NCBI GenBank assembly: GCA_003439945.1
Contig: QVRM01006137.1
Coordinates: forward strand, 1-64,000
Reading direction: 5' to 3'
Source: Dermanyssus gallinae
Lineage: Eukaryota; Arthropoda; Arachnida; Mesostigmata; Dermanyssidae
DNA: 64,000 nucleotides
Numbering within the stretch: position 1 is the stretch's first letter; each line of letters starts with the position of its first letter. Under the pieces are notes generated by a model. That model was not told the origin of the DNA, made no database searches, and saw only the letters and a program-made list of their open reading frames with translations. Shown piece by piece: positions 27,197 to 40,914 of this stretch. A program made the translations under genes and the position numbers.

Positions 27197-28118
27197 AAGA
27201 AACGTAATTGTTTATAAGAAACTGCTTTAATTAGCCAGGACCTTACAATTGTAACCACTGTTTAGCATGCAATATAAAATAGTAGTAATAGTAATAATAA
27301 TAATTTGGGCTAACAGAAGATACTTTGGAATATTAAATATAGAGCAGTTAACACAGTGAGTATCTTCAGTAGCGGCTTCGCTACGTAGAATTAACTAACC
27401 GGCTTACCACGATTACCGGCTGTTAGCGACAATTCGATTGTTTTCCGAGTATCTAAGCATACAGCTATGCTGTGTGCCACTGTAATTGTATTAGGCTAAC
27501 AACAACAGCAGTAACAACAACCACAGGTAACAGGTAACAAACAAAACAGCAACACAACAGCACCAACAACAATAACATAACGCAAAACAACAATAACAGC
27601 AACAACAATGACAATAAGAGTGATATTCTGGACAACAAAATAATGCACAATATGCCAAGTTGAGCATTTTGTCTAGAAATGAACCGTAGGCAGATCAAGC
27701 TGGGTCGGATTTTCGCGCTCAGCGGCTAGTCCGTCATTCACCGGGAATTAATTATTTGGCTAGACGCTACCCAGTCGCCGCATTAGTCGGCCACGCTTCC
27801 CGAGACTTAACACTTCAATTGACACTGTCGACGTGTCATTGTTACATATTGTTCAGATGGTGCTAATATTGTTGTTGTTGTTGTTGTTGTTATTGTTAAG
27901 GAGCGCCAAATAGGTTACATGTTTATAATCTTGTCACGCCTACACACATCGTGTTCGAGTGCACGGCACAATATGAGAGCTCTAGGCACTGTTTGCTGTA
28001 AGTCTTTATGGATGTAACGATCTATAAAACGCGTCGCCCGATAGCCAGACTTGTAGTAGCTTGGTTACATGGAAATCTACGACTTCACATTTTATCTAAT
28101 ATTTAATATTCGAGTGCG

Positions 28119-28164
<46 letters not shown>

Positions 28165-28722
28165 CCACCAGTTCTTATATACACACATATATACACGAGA
28201 CGAAATGTATATCGACAATACATTTGTCTAGATATGATTAGAGCACTAACGTACGCATAGATATGCGTACTTTATTAGGTTAGCAACATAAATCTTGTTG
28301 AAGTCCCGATGAAGCCACTTAAGCGGCCGATCGAACACCTCGGCATTACTGCCATAGCCGCCAATACATCGTCGTCGTCGTCCGGATGAGTCTAGAGTAC
28401 TTTCTACGACCGAGCAAGGTTAAACATCGTAGTAGCTGTCCTAGTAATAGTAGTAGTAGTAGTAGGATCTGTGTTAGTAGTGATAGATCATCCTAAGCGG
28501 GAGCGTGGCCGACAGCCGCGTCTATCAAGAAGAACGCTTTCAACAACGGTTCTCGGTTAGGCGGACGTCGAGTCGTATCAGGACGAGTCCATTTCGAGTG
28601 TAGTTTCTCAATCGTAATGTCGCCCAAGCCAAGCAAAGATGAACCCAAGAACATCTCTCCCGGAACATGAAAAAAAACAAAAATCGAAAGCGCGCAGAAA
28701 ACGCGCGCGAGACAGAACTATG

Positions 28723-28742
28723 GTTATATATATATACAAGTG

Positions 28743-28802
<60 letters not shown>

Positions 28803-28806
28803 AGTG

Positions 28807-28837
<31 letters not shown>

Positions 28838-28852
28838 ATATATATATATGTA
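28723..28852. repeat. (AT)n array, about 130 bp, with two CAAGTG breaks
   Basis: The array is broken by the same short word, ACAAGTGTAT, at about 28736 and 28799. This looks like duplication of an array segment. Confidence 0.9.
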
Positions 28853-29172
28853 TACAGGGAGACAGAGAGAATTATAGAATGCCGAGATATACAACCCATG
28901 CATATGATTTCTAAAACATCGAGTTTGTTTCGTCGTTCGCGCCGATATTGCGGGGGACATATTTGTTTGCTCTACCCGTCGATCGATACGGACGGACGGA
29001 GGGACGGACGGACAGGAGGCATCACCTCGTATTCGTTCTTTGTTTGTAGAGTGTTGCTCGTGGCCGTAATGCGGGTGTGCGTGCGGCAGAACATAGGGGA
29101 CGTGGGAGGACGGGGGGGGGGGGGGGAACAGCACAGAAACCTTGAAACTACTATGCCCCCCTCGCCCGCTTC

Positions 29173-29590
29173 AACGGTTGTCGTTGATGTACTTCTCGTT
29201 GTTGCAGTTACCTTTGTTGTTGCTCTTGCTTGTTATTGTTGTTGTACTTCTTGTTGTTGTTGTTGTTGTTATTATTGTTGTTGTTGTTGTACTTCTCGTT
29301 GTAGTAGTTGTTGTTGTAAATCCCGTTGTTCTTGTTGTTGTTCCCGTTGTAGTATGTTGTTGTTGTTAATGTTGCTGCAGTAAAATGTTGCGGTTTCCGT
29401 TGTTGTTGTTGTTGTCGTTGTTGTTCCCGTTGTTGTTGCAGTAAGTTGTTGCCGTTCCCGTTGTTGTTGCAGTAAGTTGTTGCGGTTCCCGTTGTTGTTT
29501 TTGTTGTTTTAGTTTCCGTTGTTGTTGTTCCCGTTGTTGCAGCTTCTGCTGCTACTGTTGCTGCTGTTGTTGTTGTTGTTGTTGTGGTTA
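29173..29590. repeat. (TTG)n-rich tract, about 400 bp, with longer-range units
   Basis: TTGTTGTTG runs are separated by recurring phrases such as TTCCCGTTGTTGTTGCAG and AGTAAGTTGTTG. The repeat is therefore partly a minisatellite built from triplets. Confidence 0.9.
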
Positions 29591-32226
29591 TTACAGCCTA
29601 CGACAACGTCGACAGTGATCATAGCGCCCAATGGCCCCATCATACACTTAGGCACTGAGCCATAGACACGCCAGGTTGCACGACCCCTTGCTTGGTCGTC
29701 CAACAACGCCCACCACACTGGCCTGCCTCTTGACGACTACACCTCGAGTGCAGGTGTACGTACATGTACGAGATAGTAGGATGCGTAGGCACCTCGTATG
29801 CAAGTGCATAGCAACAAACTACGACCATGTTGCCGTCGTGCTAATGCGTCGCCGCATGAACAGGGTGAACTCGCATCAGCCTGCATGAGCAAGCGCCTCG
29901 TTGAAGTCGTTATCACTATAACCAGTTCATAACTATCCCTCCTCTCCCTCTCTCCCCTCCCCATCCGCCCTCTACGTCTCCTGCTAGCCTTCACTTTTGC
30001 TCTCTGCTTATCTGCGTACATCCGTATGTCTCACTGTCATTTTTATTTGACTCAGGCTCTCGTTAGCATTGAGTATGCTGGAGGACCTCGCCTGGCTCGG
30101 TAGCGAGATCGACGCACAGAAGAAAATTGCCTAGAAAGTTGGCTAGGGATGATGACTTCAACTTCAACCCATACAGTGTCGTCTATTCGATCGCGGTATC
30201 GTCCTTAGGATACCTTGACAAACTATCGCCGCGTTGGGACGACGCCCGATTGCTTCATCTTTATTTTTCGCCAGCCTCATCCTCTCCACATGTTGGCAGT
30301 AATCGTTGCTAACAGTATTATCGTCATACTCGACTTTGTTGTTGTTGCTACCGTGGTTGCCGTTAGGGTCTTTTTTGCTGCAGTTGTTGTTATTGTTGTT
30401 GTTGTCATTGTTGTTGTTGTTGCTGTCGATATCATCCTCAACGTTGGTATCATAACCCTGCCGAGTCTGGGCCATGCATGTCCTGACCCTCAACGATCTT
30501 CTCTCGGCGTAGTGTGGCCATTAGCCGAGGAGGATATGCTGACAAGCCGACCCGAGCTAAGCGCTGTGTATCAACTGACACAAACGTCTATTAGAGGAAA
30601 TAGTACGTGTTCATGAGCGTGTGTCTGTCTGTTGGCCTTTCTCTCTGTCTCTCTGTATACCGGCGTATGTGTATGTCTGAGATATATGCGTTTGTATGTA
30701 TGTATGCCAATATGTACGCTACGGCAATACGAGCAGCCACAGTAGCAGCAGCAACGGGCTCATCATAACAACGGGCCGACTATACAAGTGTACGCGCGAT
30801 CAACTGACTCGCTGGCAACGACTTTGTGTCTCGGCTGTGTGTTGAACGATTCGAACTGCGAACCACCTTCCTATCATCTCCTAGTCGACGCACCATCAGA
30901 CTCGCACACAACCGCAGGTTCTGGCGGTTCGAGACGGCGGTGACGCAACAACAGCTGCAGCAGCAGCAGCTGTAGCTGCTGCAGCAGCAGCATTAGCACG
31001 CCAGGCAGCAAAAGCAAAATGACTAATAGCGTCTCTCTAAAAGCACCCGCAGTAGAACCGAGGCGAGCACTACACAGTGGCCTGCTCAAAGCAGTGGGCC
31101 CACGGCCCGTGATCATTTGCATGACCATTGCCTTTTCGTCTTGAGTTCGGGGGCTGGAGGAGGGGGGGGGGTCTATCATCGTCGTCATCATCACCATGAT
31201 GATCAACATCATCACGGCTGAGCACCACTGCAATCATACTCGCAATCATCAACTCACCAACTGTATCACTAACATCATTCGCTGTCACCATCATCGTCAT
31301 CATCATCATCATTATCATCATCATCCGCAGCAAGAGTCGCAACGGGCTTTGCGGCTCTGTTGTTGTTTATGCATAAAAATCAGCAAACAGCTTTACGCAA
31401 ATGTGAGATCTACGAGATCTCAGCGGTAAAAGATGATCTAATGGACCACGCTCAGGAGAGCGACTAAAGTATTAGCAACACAACCAACGACAACAACAAG
31501 AACACAAACAACTGCAATAGCAACAACAACACAAATAACATCCATCGCAACAACAAAAACACAAATAACAAGAACAACAATAGCAACAACAAAAACAACA
31601 ACAACAACAAAAGGAACAATAGCAACAACTACGGCCAAGCCAGTCTATCAGCAGCCGATAGCCATATCATTCTACGAGTGCTGAAATTGATGAGCCGGTG
31701 GCTACTGAGAGAAATGAATGATATTTCTCTGTTCTTTTCTTTTTCTTTTTCCCCCGGCCAGCCGTTTTTCTCTTTTGGGCTGCGCGACCGGTAGCACGTA
31801 TGCGACTCGACGACAAAATTATTGTTTTTTGTATTATTTATATGATAATAATATCCCTAGTATAAATAAAAATAATTATAAGTCTAAATATATTAAATAC
31901 AAATTTCGGTCTGGCCGCAGAGCCAAACGACAATGACGGAAGCAGTAGCAGCAGCCGCCGATCGACCGACCTACTGCGTCAGCGACACTAATCGCTGTCA
32001 AAAGCAACTCGATCATCACGGGCGCATATGACAGCCACAACAGCCACGAGACTATGCAATGATTCCGTTTAAACGTGCACTTTGACTCGCACCTCGCCAC
32101 GGCAAACCACCAACCTCTTGGCCTTCACGATGGCCAAACAGATTGAGAAGTGTTTTGCTGAAGCTACGAACGTCGCTTTTTCGACTTTCGCCACAACAAC
32201 CACCGACAAGTGACATTACGTATCAT

Positions 32227-32280
32227 TCAACATCTTCTCTTGATCTTTACGCATCAACATCTTCTCTTGAACTTTACGCG
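32227..32280. repeat. Two tandem copies of a 27-bp unit
   Basis: TCAACATCTTCTCTTGA plus (T/A)CTTTACGC(A/G) occurs twice in direct succession with two differences. It is isolated in otherwise unique sequence. Confidence 0.9.
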
Positions 32281-34472
32281 TCAACACATTGATGGACGGC
32301 ACCAACAGTAACTAAGTCAAATGCTCCAACACTGCAATGAACAAGTTCTCTCACGTGGCAACACGTTCGTTCCAAGTCGAATTCGTATCGCGTATCACGA
32401 GATCGTCGAGAAAAAAACGTACAGCGACACAGAAATGACCACAAGGCTTTTTTGACTACATTTTACACTAATACGATCCCTAAATCGCACCAACAACAGT
32501 GCAGTGACAGATCGAAAAACTAGAGTTAGCGTAGTAGTAGTAGGAACTCCATTTTCAACGAAGTAAAACAAAAGTAGTTCCGCTGAAAATGGTTGTAACA
32601 TTTATTCAATAAAAAAATAGTAGTAGGAACGGTTATTGTTCATAGGTGTTGCTTTAGTCGTATGACGGCGGAAACCTCACTCTACCATTCCCGGATGCGT
32701 AAACGGAGCGGGCCGGGCGGGAGTGCGCTTTCGGTGACTCAGCTCATTGTCCGTGGCTCTGCTCGGCCCTCGGCGTTGAAAGTTCGCTGCTGTACCATGA
32801 GTACTGTGTACGGTCTTACGACGGTGTACCGACGGTGTACAATACGACCACAGTCACGACGGCGAACTCACACACCTTAGCGAACGACCCAGATGACGTG
32901 CGAAAGCCGTTAGCAGTGTTAGCAAACCATCAGCGCTTCCGCGCTAACAAACGACTCCACCTTTTGCTTGTGCTTCGTCGTCGTCGTCGTTTCGGCGCTC
33001 GTCAGTACCCCAGCTAGTAATAATAATAATAATACTCGCCGTCTCGCAGCCTGGCCAGGCGAGTGAGTACCTTTACGTCGGCGGTCGGTAGCTTCTGGGG
33101 AGCTGCCCGAGGACAAAAGAGCATCATAGTACAACTGATGCTCACTCTGTACATGAAACACACGATGCGCTCGTGTGCGATGTGTTCTTTTCTTCGTATT
33201 TTTGTACATTCTACCGCTTGCTTACACTATACAGAATAGCACACGAACATGCATACATACATTTACCACAAGGTGCGTAACGTAAAGTATAGGTTAATTC
33301 AGAGAAGTGTGCTTTGCATAGCATTGGACTCGGTTAGAGATTACATATCTCTCTCTCTACTAGCCATTCTACGAAGGGCTTTTCTGTCTTTTTTTATACT
33401 AAGATGCTATTTTTAAGTCTTTACTTGCCTACTTGAAGGTGCAGAGTTGTTACTGAGTCGTACAGGAAAAGAGGTGCATCATTTGCTTATTCGACGATCA
33501 GTCCATGTACGTAAATGTATACTCACACACATATGTGTAATTCTACTTATTTACAGACATTTATGCGCACATAGCGACAGAGAACAAGCGCAGAAACTTA
33601 TATTTTACGCATCTCGAAGACGTCAACGCCGTAACTAAACCAAAGTTATCATCTGCCGTATTAACCTGAAGAAGTAAACGTAAACTGTGAGATCACCGCC
33701 ATCGGCAGATATGATACGGATTGTAATGCCCTTCGTCGTCGTTGTTGTTGTTGTTGTTGTTGCTGTTGTGCTGTTGTAGTTGTTGTTCCCGTTGTTGTTG
33801 TCGTTGTCGTTGTTGTTGTTTCTGTTGTTGTTCCCGTTGTTGTTGCTGTTACTGCTGCTGCTGTAGAGAATGATCTACTAATCCGTACGTAACCTAGTGA
33901 TGGCGTTGCTATGCGCGCGCGTCCGCTAGCCACTGTGCGAATGTACGTACGATTCGTAGAAGGTGGCGTGTCGTGCTGTGTCATGCGTATTTCTTCGCGA
34001 CGCACTATATATAGTGAAGCCCCTTCTTACGTTGCCGTTGATAAAGGCCGAAATCACGCAAGTAGGCTAGTTGCTGATAATGAGCGGGCTGTGTCCCGCT
34101 GAGGCGTTCGGTGATTGTCCAAGTTCCGAGAATAATGGTCATAATAATAATTATAATAAGTGTAATTCGCAGTCTTAGCGGCGGCGGCGGCAACAGTCAC
34201 ATGTTTCGCTGTCTGTATGTTCTACTGTGTGTGTGGGCGTTCGGACCTTAGGCCAGCGCTGGTGATGTTGTGGCCGAAGACGTGCGACTTAATGCAAGTG
34301 TTATGGTAGGCAGTCAGTCTGGTTTACGAAGCAGCCGGATGATCGGCCATTGCACGTTTACTCAGTCGTTAGGGCGATTTTTCACGCTCGTCTATTTCTA
34401 TGTGATGACAATAGTACTGTCGTTCTGGGTGACCTGTTCTATTAGCACTCGTAGAAGTAATGCTTGTGGTTT

Positions 34473-34515
<43 letters not shown>

Positions 34516-34604
34516 TATGGTCTTCTCCGGACGGCAAATTCATTTATACGCAGTATTTCCTAATTGAGCCTAAAATGTTTACAATTACACATTTTTAACA
34601 ATTA

Positions 34605-34644
<40 letters not shown>

Positions 34645-35464
34645 AGTAAAAAAACTAATCGGGGACTTCGGCTGCTCCATAAAGCAGTGTTCCAACTGTT
34701 ATGATCTCGTCGAGCACAAAGATCACAACAAAAAATAGTCATCGTTTCAGCGATTTAAACTGCTGCACTCGAACGAGCTGGCTCGACTTCAAACACGTTC
34801 GGAGCGTACAGCCAGCCGAGCAACCGGGCTTGCCTTGAGCGCAATACGATAATGATAAACGGATGGTTATCGTCTGTTTCCCAAGAGTGGATAAACCGCT
34901 ATACTTGGCCGGGGGGCGGGGGGGGGGGGGGGTACTTCGTAGAACGTACGCCTGGCGACCCTGACATTGACCCCGCCGTCGCGGGGGCGCTGTAATAGCG
35001 AGCTAGTCTTTGAACTGGGGTCTTCGCTGGGGTGGCGATGCCAGAAACGACCCATTCACTCACTCACTCACTTAGTCAGCTGGCCAGTCGCTCTCATTGC
35101 CGAGTACGATGAACATTGGTCACGATGAAAAAGGCCGACGACAGGCAGGACGAAGGCACCCGCCCCTCGCGAACGCACGGACGTGTCAAGGCCGGCTGAG
35201 ATCGATTAGTATTCGGCATGGGCGAGGAAACACGTCCGTCGACACGTCATGTTGAAGCTCTTTTTGTAACGCTCTGACAACCACATTTTAGACGCTCGTA
35301 ATAATGGGATACGATGTCTCAATGCGCCTATTATTATCGCACTGTCGTAACTCTTTGGTTTATTTGTTTCGTGTTACTGCGTTTTATTGCACGCTTTCTC
35401 CAGCAGAAGTACGTATTGCAGAAGGAACATGGTGGTCACCTCGTCCAACAAGAGAACAACCAGC

Positions 35465-35535
35465 AGGGCCGGGGCTCGAACCTGCGATTTTCAGTCTGTT
35501 AATCAGAGTTGCCATAGCTACGCCCCGTTTCGAAC
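35465..35535 (-). mobile_element. tRNA-like SINE candidate, family C
   Basis: On the minus strand there is a box A-like GGGCGTAGCTATGGCAAC, an imperfect anticodon stem around GATTAAC, and box B AGGTTCGAGCCC. A body of about 200 bases follows towards 35.3 kb and ends close to AATAATAGGCG, which could be a short tail. The position before the anticodon is A instead of T, so a working tRNA is unlikely. Confidence 0.5.
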
Positions 35536-35747
35536 GGTGTGCTAGCAGTCGAAACGCCCGCCAATACTAAGTGTACAAGAATTATTCAATTTGCTAACAT
35601 AAACAACGATCAGTAGCGCTCACGTCTCGCTGTTATGCGCCAGGCATGCGCACACGGAGCGGCTCAAAGTACTCCTGATTGGCTCGTCAACGAAGCTGAA
35701 ATGTCAATTGGCTAAAACGTGCGTACCTCTAGACGATATATACATAT

Positions 35748-35783
<36 letters not shown>

Positions 35784-36317
35784 AAAACAGCCCCACCGTC
35801 TGCACCTCCCACGTGGGAGCCTTCCAAACAACACTGCAGGACTGTAGGAGTCGCACGCACACACACGTACTGCTCATATCAGCGCCGCCATACATCGGAC
35901 AACCAACCAAGCAGGGACAGGGTTTAGAAACCAAGCGAACAAAAGAAGCTCGATCCTAACTCAATGATTGTCGTAGAACAACTACCTCACTCGACCCTGA
36001 CTAGTGCTGTTGCGCAGGTTTCGACTTTGGCCTGCCCTCCGATGACAACGACGACGACAGCAACAGTAACAACAACAACAGCAACAACAACAACAACGAC
36101 AACAACGACGACGACAACAATAACGACGACAACAATGACTATGGAGGCCCCTGGTCTCATCTGTCTAACACAGTTTCGATTGTCGTCTCGACGTCGTACA
36201 TCCAACAAACTTTCATCGTCCAAGTGCGACGTCTCCCGTTCCCCTTCTGGCTCCGGGCCCCCCGGGCCCTAGGCGTAGCTATCTGCTGTTTGAACTCTGC
36301 TGCAGCCGGTACGGTTA

Positions 36318-36350
<33 letters not shown>

Positions 36351-36894
36351 TTGCTGCCTGTTTCCATCATCAAATCCACTGAGGACTTGCCTGTTCGTAG
36401 GTCTGCGTGCCGACAGACAGACATACAGACAGACAGACAGCCAGCCATCGTCCGCCGTCGACAGCAGACGGTCTCTACGAACGCGCGTGCAGTGAACGTG
36501 AGACGCGCAGTGGAAGACGACGACGACGACGGCGACGACGAGAAGTGTGTCCTGTCGTTCGACAGTCAGTGCCACGCCAACGGCGTTGAAACAAAGTTAG
36601 CCGGGCCCGGAACGACGACGACGAGGTGGACTCGAGAATTGCGCGCGGGGGGTTGACAAGCAGACGTACAAAGAAGAAAGACAGCAACAGAGAGAGAGAC
36701 AGAGAGGGGGGGAGGAGGGTGGTGGAAGAAAGAAGGAGGAAAGAAAACGACGAAAGAGAGGCGGTAGGAGCGCGCCAGTAGCAAGAGAGAAATGAAGGGC
36801 AAGAATTCTTTGTCCACTTTGTCGGTGATTGATCCGGGGCGGTTCGACCAGGTTCTGCTGGTGCTACATCAACAGCAGCAGCAACAACAACGGC

Positions 36895-36926
<32 letters not shown>

Positions 36927-37148
36927 CTGCTACTACTAGTGCTACTGCTGCTACTACAACTGCTGTTACGACGCCCATTGCAGAACAGCAGCAATAAGCT
37001 CTTGCACATTTAGGTCTACACGCTAAACCAATTGCTTACCCCCCTCCCTCCGTCGGCCACCCGGCTCGTCTATTCCTCCACACCCCTAGACAGTCTTCTG
37101 TTAACGGCCATCTGCCACGTGTCTACACAACGATTTCTACTAACTGTG
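35536..37148. other. Simple repeats, no gene seen
   Basis: This has an AT array at about 35738-35781, CAA/CGA triplets at about 36045-36140, CTG runs at about 36317-36360, CAGA runs near 36415-36440, GA-rich sequence near 36690-36790 and CAA/CTG triplets at about 36870-36990. No frame has a recognisable domain. Confidence 0.7.
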
Positions 37149-37228
37149 GTGGAAGAAACAGCGGTGTCCATACGAATAGCAAGAGACACTCCTTGTGCTG
37201 CTGCTCGTATGGACGCAAATGTTTCTTC

Positions 37229-37231
<3 letters not shown>
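37149..37231. other. Long imperfect hairpin (83 bases), pre-miRNA-like
   Basis: The arms GTGGAAGAAACA (37149-37160) and TGTTTCTTCCAC (37220-37231) pair exactly. After a 5x5 internal loop, GTCCATACGA pairs with TCGTATGGAC. After a 2x2 loop, AGCA pairs with TGCT, leaving a terminal loop of about 17 bases. An AT array starts directly after the 3' arm (37232-37278). The shape is like a microRNA precursor, but a short foldback element is just as possible. Confidence 0.7.
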
Positions 37232-37281
<50 letters not shown>

Positions 37282-40200
37282 ATCTATGTTATACATTACA
37301 TGTTAACTATTGACGTTGTGGGTACAAGCGTAGTTTCAATGCGTATATGGATATATGCGAGCTAGGGCTAGGTGTTTCGTGTTAACTGTGAACACTGTGG
37401 ACTGATTTAGAGCCGACGATTAGAGGTGCAGAATAATAATGCGTATTTGGGTAGGTTAGGTGAGAGTACACAAAAAGAGACAGCTAAGAAAACACGCAAA
37501 CGCCCAGCTTTATGCTGATTATCGGAGCTTAGTGCCTGTACGAAAACAATTGCAAGTCTCTGCAGCAACCGCGTGATCGTGAGCCGCAGTCCTCCATTAG
37601 CGGCTCGCCTCCAGCAATTCCCCCCGGGACCTATCTGACTATCGGCATATGACTCGTGTCGGTTTCGCCACCGATAGTGCTTTTCCTTGATCACAGAGAG
37701 AGAATAGTCTGGCCGATGCGTGCGCAAAGTGCCCCGCACGACTGTCGGAAGAGCGGACGAATCCGGCAGACCTACAAAGATCCCAAAAGGGCTAGTCTCC
37801 TACCGAACGCGTCCCCAGGCGGCTGTGCAGGGGAACGCCCATAGGATTGTGGTGGGTACTGGGCACTCAACCTAGCGCGGACAAAACCCGCTAAAGTTCG
37901 GGAATAATTGGCTGCAGGTGAGCCAATTTACTCGATAAACAATAAACGAGAAGCAGCATAGGATGAACTCGTGCAATAACGACTCAGCGACCAGCAACGA
38001 CATCACATCGACAAGATGGCAATCTTTCCATGTCAGATGTGTGATCGGAAGAACAGGTAGGTAACGGCTCGTTTATGTAACGCATAGGTAACGGCCAGAC
38101 AGCGGGAGGAAGTAAATGACCTATCAGCACCAAAGGTATTACCAGATGCAGTACACCCGACATCGCTACAAAGGCATGAAGGGTTTTAGTGGATATTGCA
38201 TAAGACCCAAAACAGAGTGTCAAGTCCCACGCCACCCACCAACAAGATCGGCTGGGGATGCGTAAATGCAATTTCTCGGCCTCTAAGCAACAAAGACCCA
38301 TCTAAGATTCTACTCAACCAAGCCAATATAATCCGTGTCTTGCACCTGTTAGGTATACGCAACTCATTAATTGGTAAAGATCAGAACCGTTACAATGATG
38401 AAAAGAGGCCTTCATGCTGGAACCAAAGGCACTTGTAATGACACAGTGACCGGGCGAGGGGGGAGGGGCTCTTGACCACTTCGGACCAATTTCCTTTCAA
38501 GGCATTTTACGATAGTGCTCATAAGGACATGAGTAACTGCCCAATTAACGCTACCTGGTTTCTACATGGTCCATACTCTGGTTACTCACATTTCATGCCT
38601 TGACAGACTTCGTAGAGGTGCTACCGTACTCGACAATAAGATTGGGTGATATAGAGATGCAAGTCGCCAAAGAGAATATGGCTGTAATTAGAGGCGGTTT
38701 CTCAACATAAGTTACTGGCGACTACTAATCAACTACTAATCAACGCCTGCATATCCGTGAAATTGGCACTTGCTGTATCCCCCTTCCTCATTTTATATAC
38801 TTGGCACAACATACCGATTAAACAGTGTCGTTAATGCATGTTCTCTATAAGAATCAATTTTTTCTAGATATCCCATGATTTAAATGACATTTTGCTTCTA
38901 CGACTATGCAAGGCTGTACCGACAATATCGCAGCGCACGAAACAGAAATGTGTTTTTATCTACCTCGGTCCTTTATTTAGAAGTTTCATCTCACCCCACA
39001 GAGGAAAACGTTGTCGTTGTTGTTGTTCTTGTTGTTGTTGCTGCTGTTGTAGCTCGAGCAATATTATATCCATGCAAATGTATCCCCACGAAACACTTCC
39101 TGGTTCCAGTAAGATAGGCAGACGGCCAGTTGTTTAGGCCTACCAAATACGAAACCTTTGAACCTACCATCACCTGCTTGTGGTGGATTAGATAGTCGAT
39201 AATGGCAATAGAGCGGAAAAGAAACGAGAACACATTGCCGGAGAGCAAAAAGGAGGAGGCGGCGGCGACGACAGCGACATATGCGGAACTAGTCACGACG
39301 GCCCGTCGTTCCGTTAGGTTTTAGCATGGGCGACTAACCCACCTTGATTCGAGGCTTCTTTTCTACACTTACCTTGACTCCCTTTAGACCCATATCTCTC
39401 TCTCTCTCTCTTGTTGCCTCTCAGCTTACCCATACGAACCACACTCTCTCTCTCCCCTCTCTCTCGCTACCTTTTAGCAGTTGGTCTCCTGTGGTTTGTT
39501 CCCCCCCATCTCTCTCTGTAGTTCTCTGCCGGAAGTCGAAGGCTTAGACCCGAGGCCCAGACAGAGAAACTGAACTCGGAGGTAGGTGGACACGAGGCAG
39601 ACCGACGACATCCTCGCCTCCTCTGCATCTCGTTTCGTTTTGCGTGTGCAGAGCGTGCGGGGCAGGTCTGATTACCGTTTGGCACGTCTTAGATATTCGA
39701 CGCCTGCACAGTGTTCAACGGCGGTTGCGAACGTTCGATGAACGTCCGCCTCTCTCTCTCTCTCTCTCACGCTCCTGCTGTTGCCGTCGCTGCCACTAGA
39801 GAGGGGAGAAGGACGGCGATGAGTTACTATCACCCGTCCTCCCCCCCCGGGGCGTGGTGGTGGTAACTACCCCCCTCACCGCCACTGTTACTACTACAAC
39901 AAGCGTCAGTTAATTAGCTACTCTATTAACTAAGGTCTGGTTTACATTACACACGCAGAGAACCGTTATTGCTGTAATTTGGTCCCAGCAGGAGCGCCCT
40001 ATAGACTACGACTGATGGATGACTTGGGTTAGCGGCTGCGGGCTATCCTGCTTGATCATCATCATCAGCTGCTTTGCGGAAAATTATGATTCACTTTGGC
40101 ACACATGCGTCGTATACGCTCAAAGGTAGCTTCACCGTTACGCGACGAACCGTCTACGGTGTGTTGTTTTTGCGCGATGTCCGCACTAGCCGGACCAGTG

Positions 40201-40714
40201 AAATTAGTGGAAAACAGGTTGCCCTTTTGACCATCTGCTTGAGGCTACTACGATCGAGCTGACGTCTGATGCAAGCCATGTCGGGAGCGTTTACACGTTG
40301 ATATGACGCATATAAACGGGTCGCAGGCTATCTACACTACCTGCTAGAGCAAACCTTACGAGTGCGAGTGGTGGGTTCGACGCACAAGGCGCATAATGGG
40401 CCGATCCCAAGGACATGTTATTTATGTGGCCCAGGATGCCAGTGGCTGTAAATATGTGTAATTGTTGCATGTTTTAAATAAAGCAAACTGTTATATATGA
40501 ACATACTATATAATAAGTAGCAGTATTATCTTGTCCAGCTTTATATATATACCCGTACATAACCGGCGAATGAATCAAGCTAATAGACTAAATCTTCATT
40601 TCAATCATTTTGCGTGTTTGTGCATCTCTAAGATATGCAGTAGGGTTGGTCAAAAAATTACGTTGTTCTTCACAGAATCACAGATGAGCAACAGTCAAAA
40701 TTAGGTTACCTACT
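37232..40714. other. No supported gene
   Basis: An AT array lies at 37232-37278, a TTG/CTG run at about 39010-39055 and CT-rich runs at about 39390-39480 and 39750-39775. A minus-strand frame at 37984-38301 has a hydrophobic middle but neither a splice nor a polyadenylation context that I can support. Confidence 0.6.
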
Positions 40715-40914
40715 ACTCTTGCTACTATCGGTCTGATTAAACTTTTCCGGGCTAACCCTCCGCCAATATTTAATGTCTACGGGACTGCTTTTCGCATTGC
40801 TTTATAGGCGGACCCCCATAAATACAAATGTGCGACGGTGGAGATCGAACCCGCGCACCTATGTGTCTCGTCTGGTCGCGAGGCGCAGGCGAATGCACCA
40901 CGCCACCGGTACGG
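40715..40914 (-). mobile_element. tRNA-derived SINE, family A, copy 2
   Basis: This is the reverse-oriented counterpart of the copy at 5388-5605. Read on the minus strand it has CCGGTGGCGTGGTG, TGCGCCTCGCGACCAGACGA, box B GGGTTCGATCTCC, CACATTTGTATTTATGGGG, then a body with GCAATGCGAAAAGCAG, TTGGCGGAGGG and CCCGGAAAAGTTT. The match to copy 1 extends through the whole body, which proves a shared repeat family. The copies are clearly diverged, so both are old. Confidence 0.82.

Larger units (their letters stand above)
26476..35464. other. Simple-repeat-rich stretch, no gene seen
   Basis: Besides the repeats listed separately there are AT arrays at 28122-28162, 34476-34506 and about 34610-34640. 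There are also (GAT/GAC)n near 26785-26830, (CAA/TTG)n near 27495-27620, 30335-30430, 31470-31635 and 33738-33865, (ATC)n at about 31175-31325, and poly-G tracts at about 29109-29126 and 34911-34932. Long frames here encode only Val, Leu, Ile, Thr or Tyr-Ile runs. Confidence 0.7.

Noticed and set aside
38020..38066. FPCQMCDRKNR before a GTAGGT donor-like site (plus strand), like a C2H2 zinc finger start
   Set aside because: Only two cysteines, no matching histidines or following exon seen, and a short open stretch.
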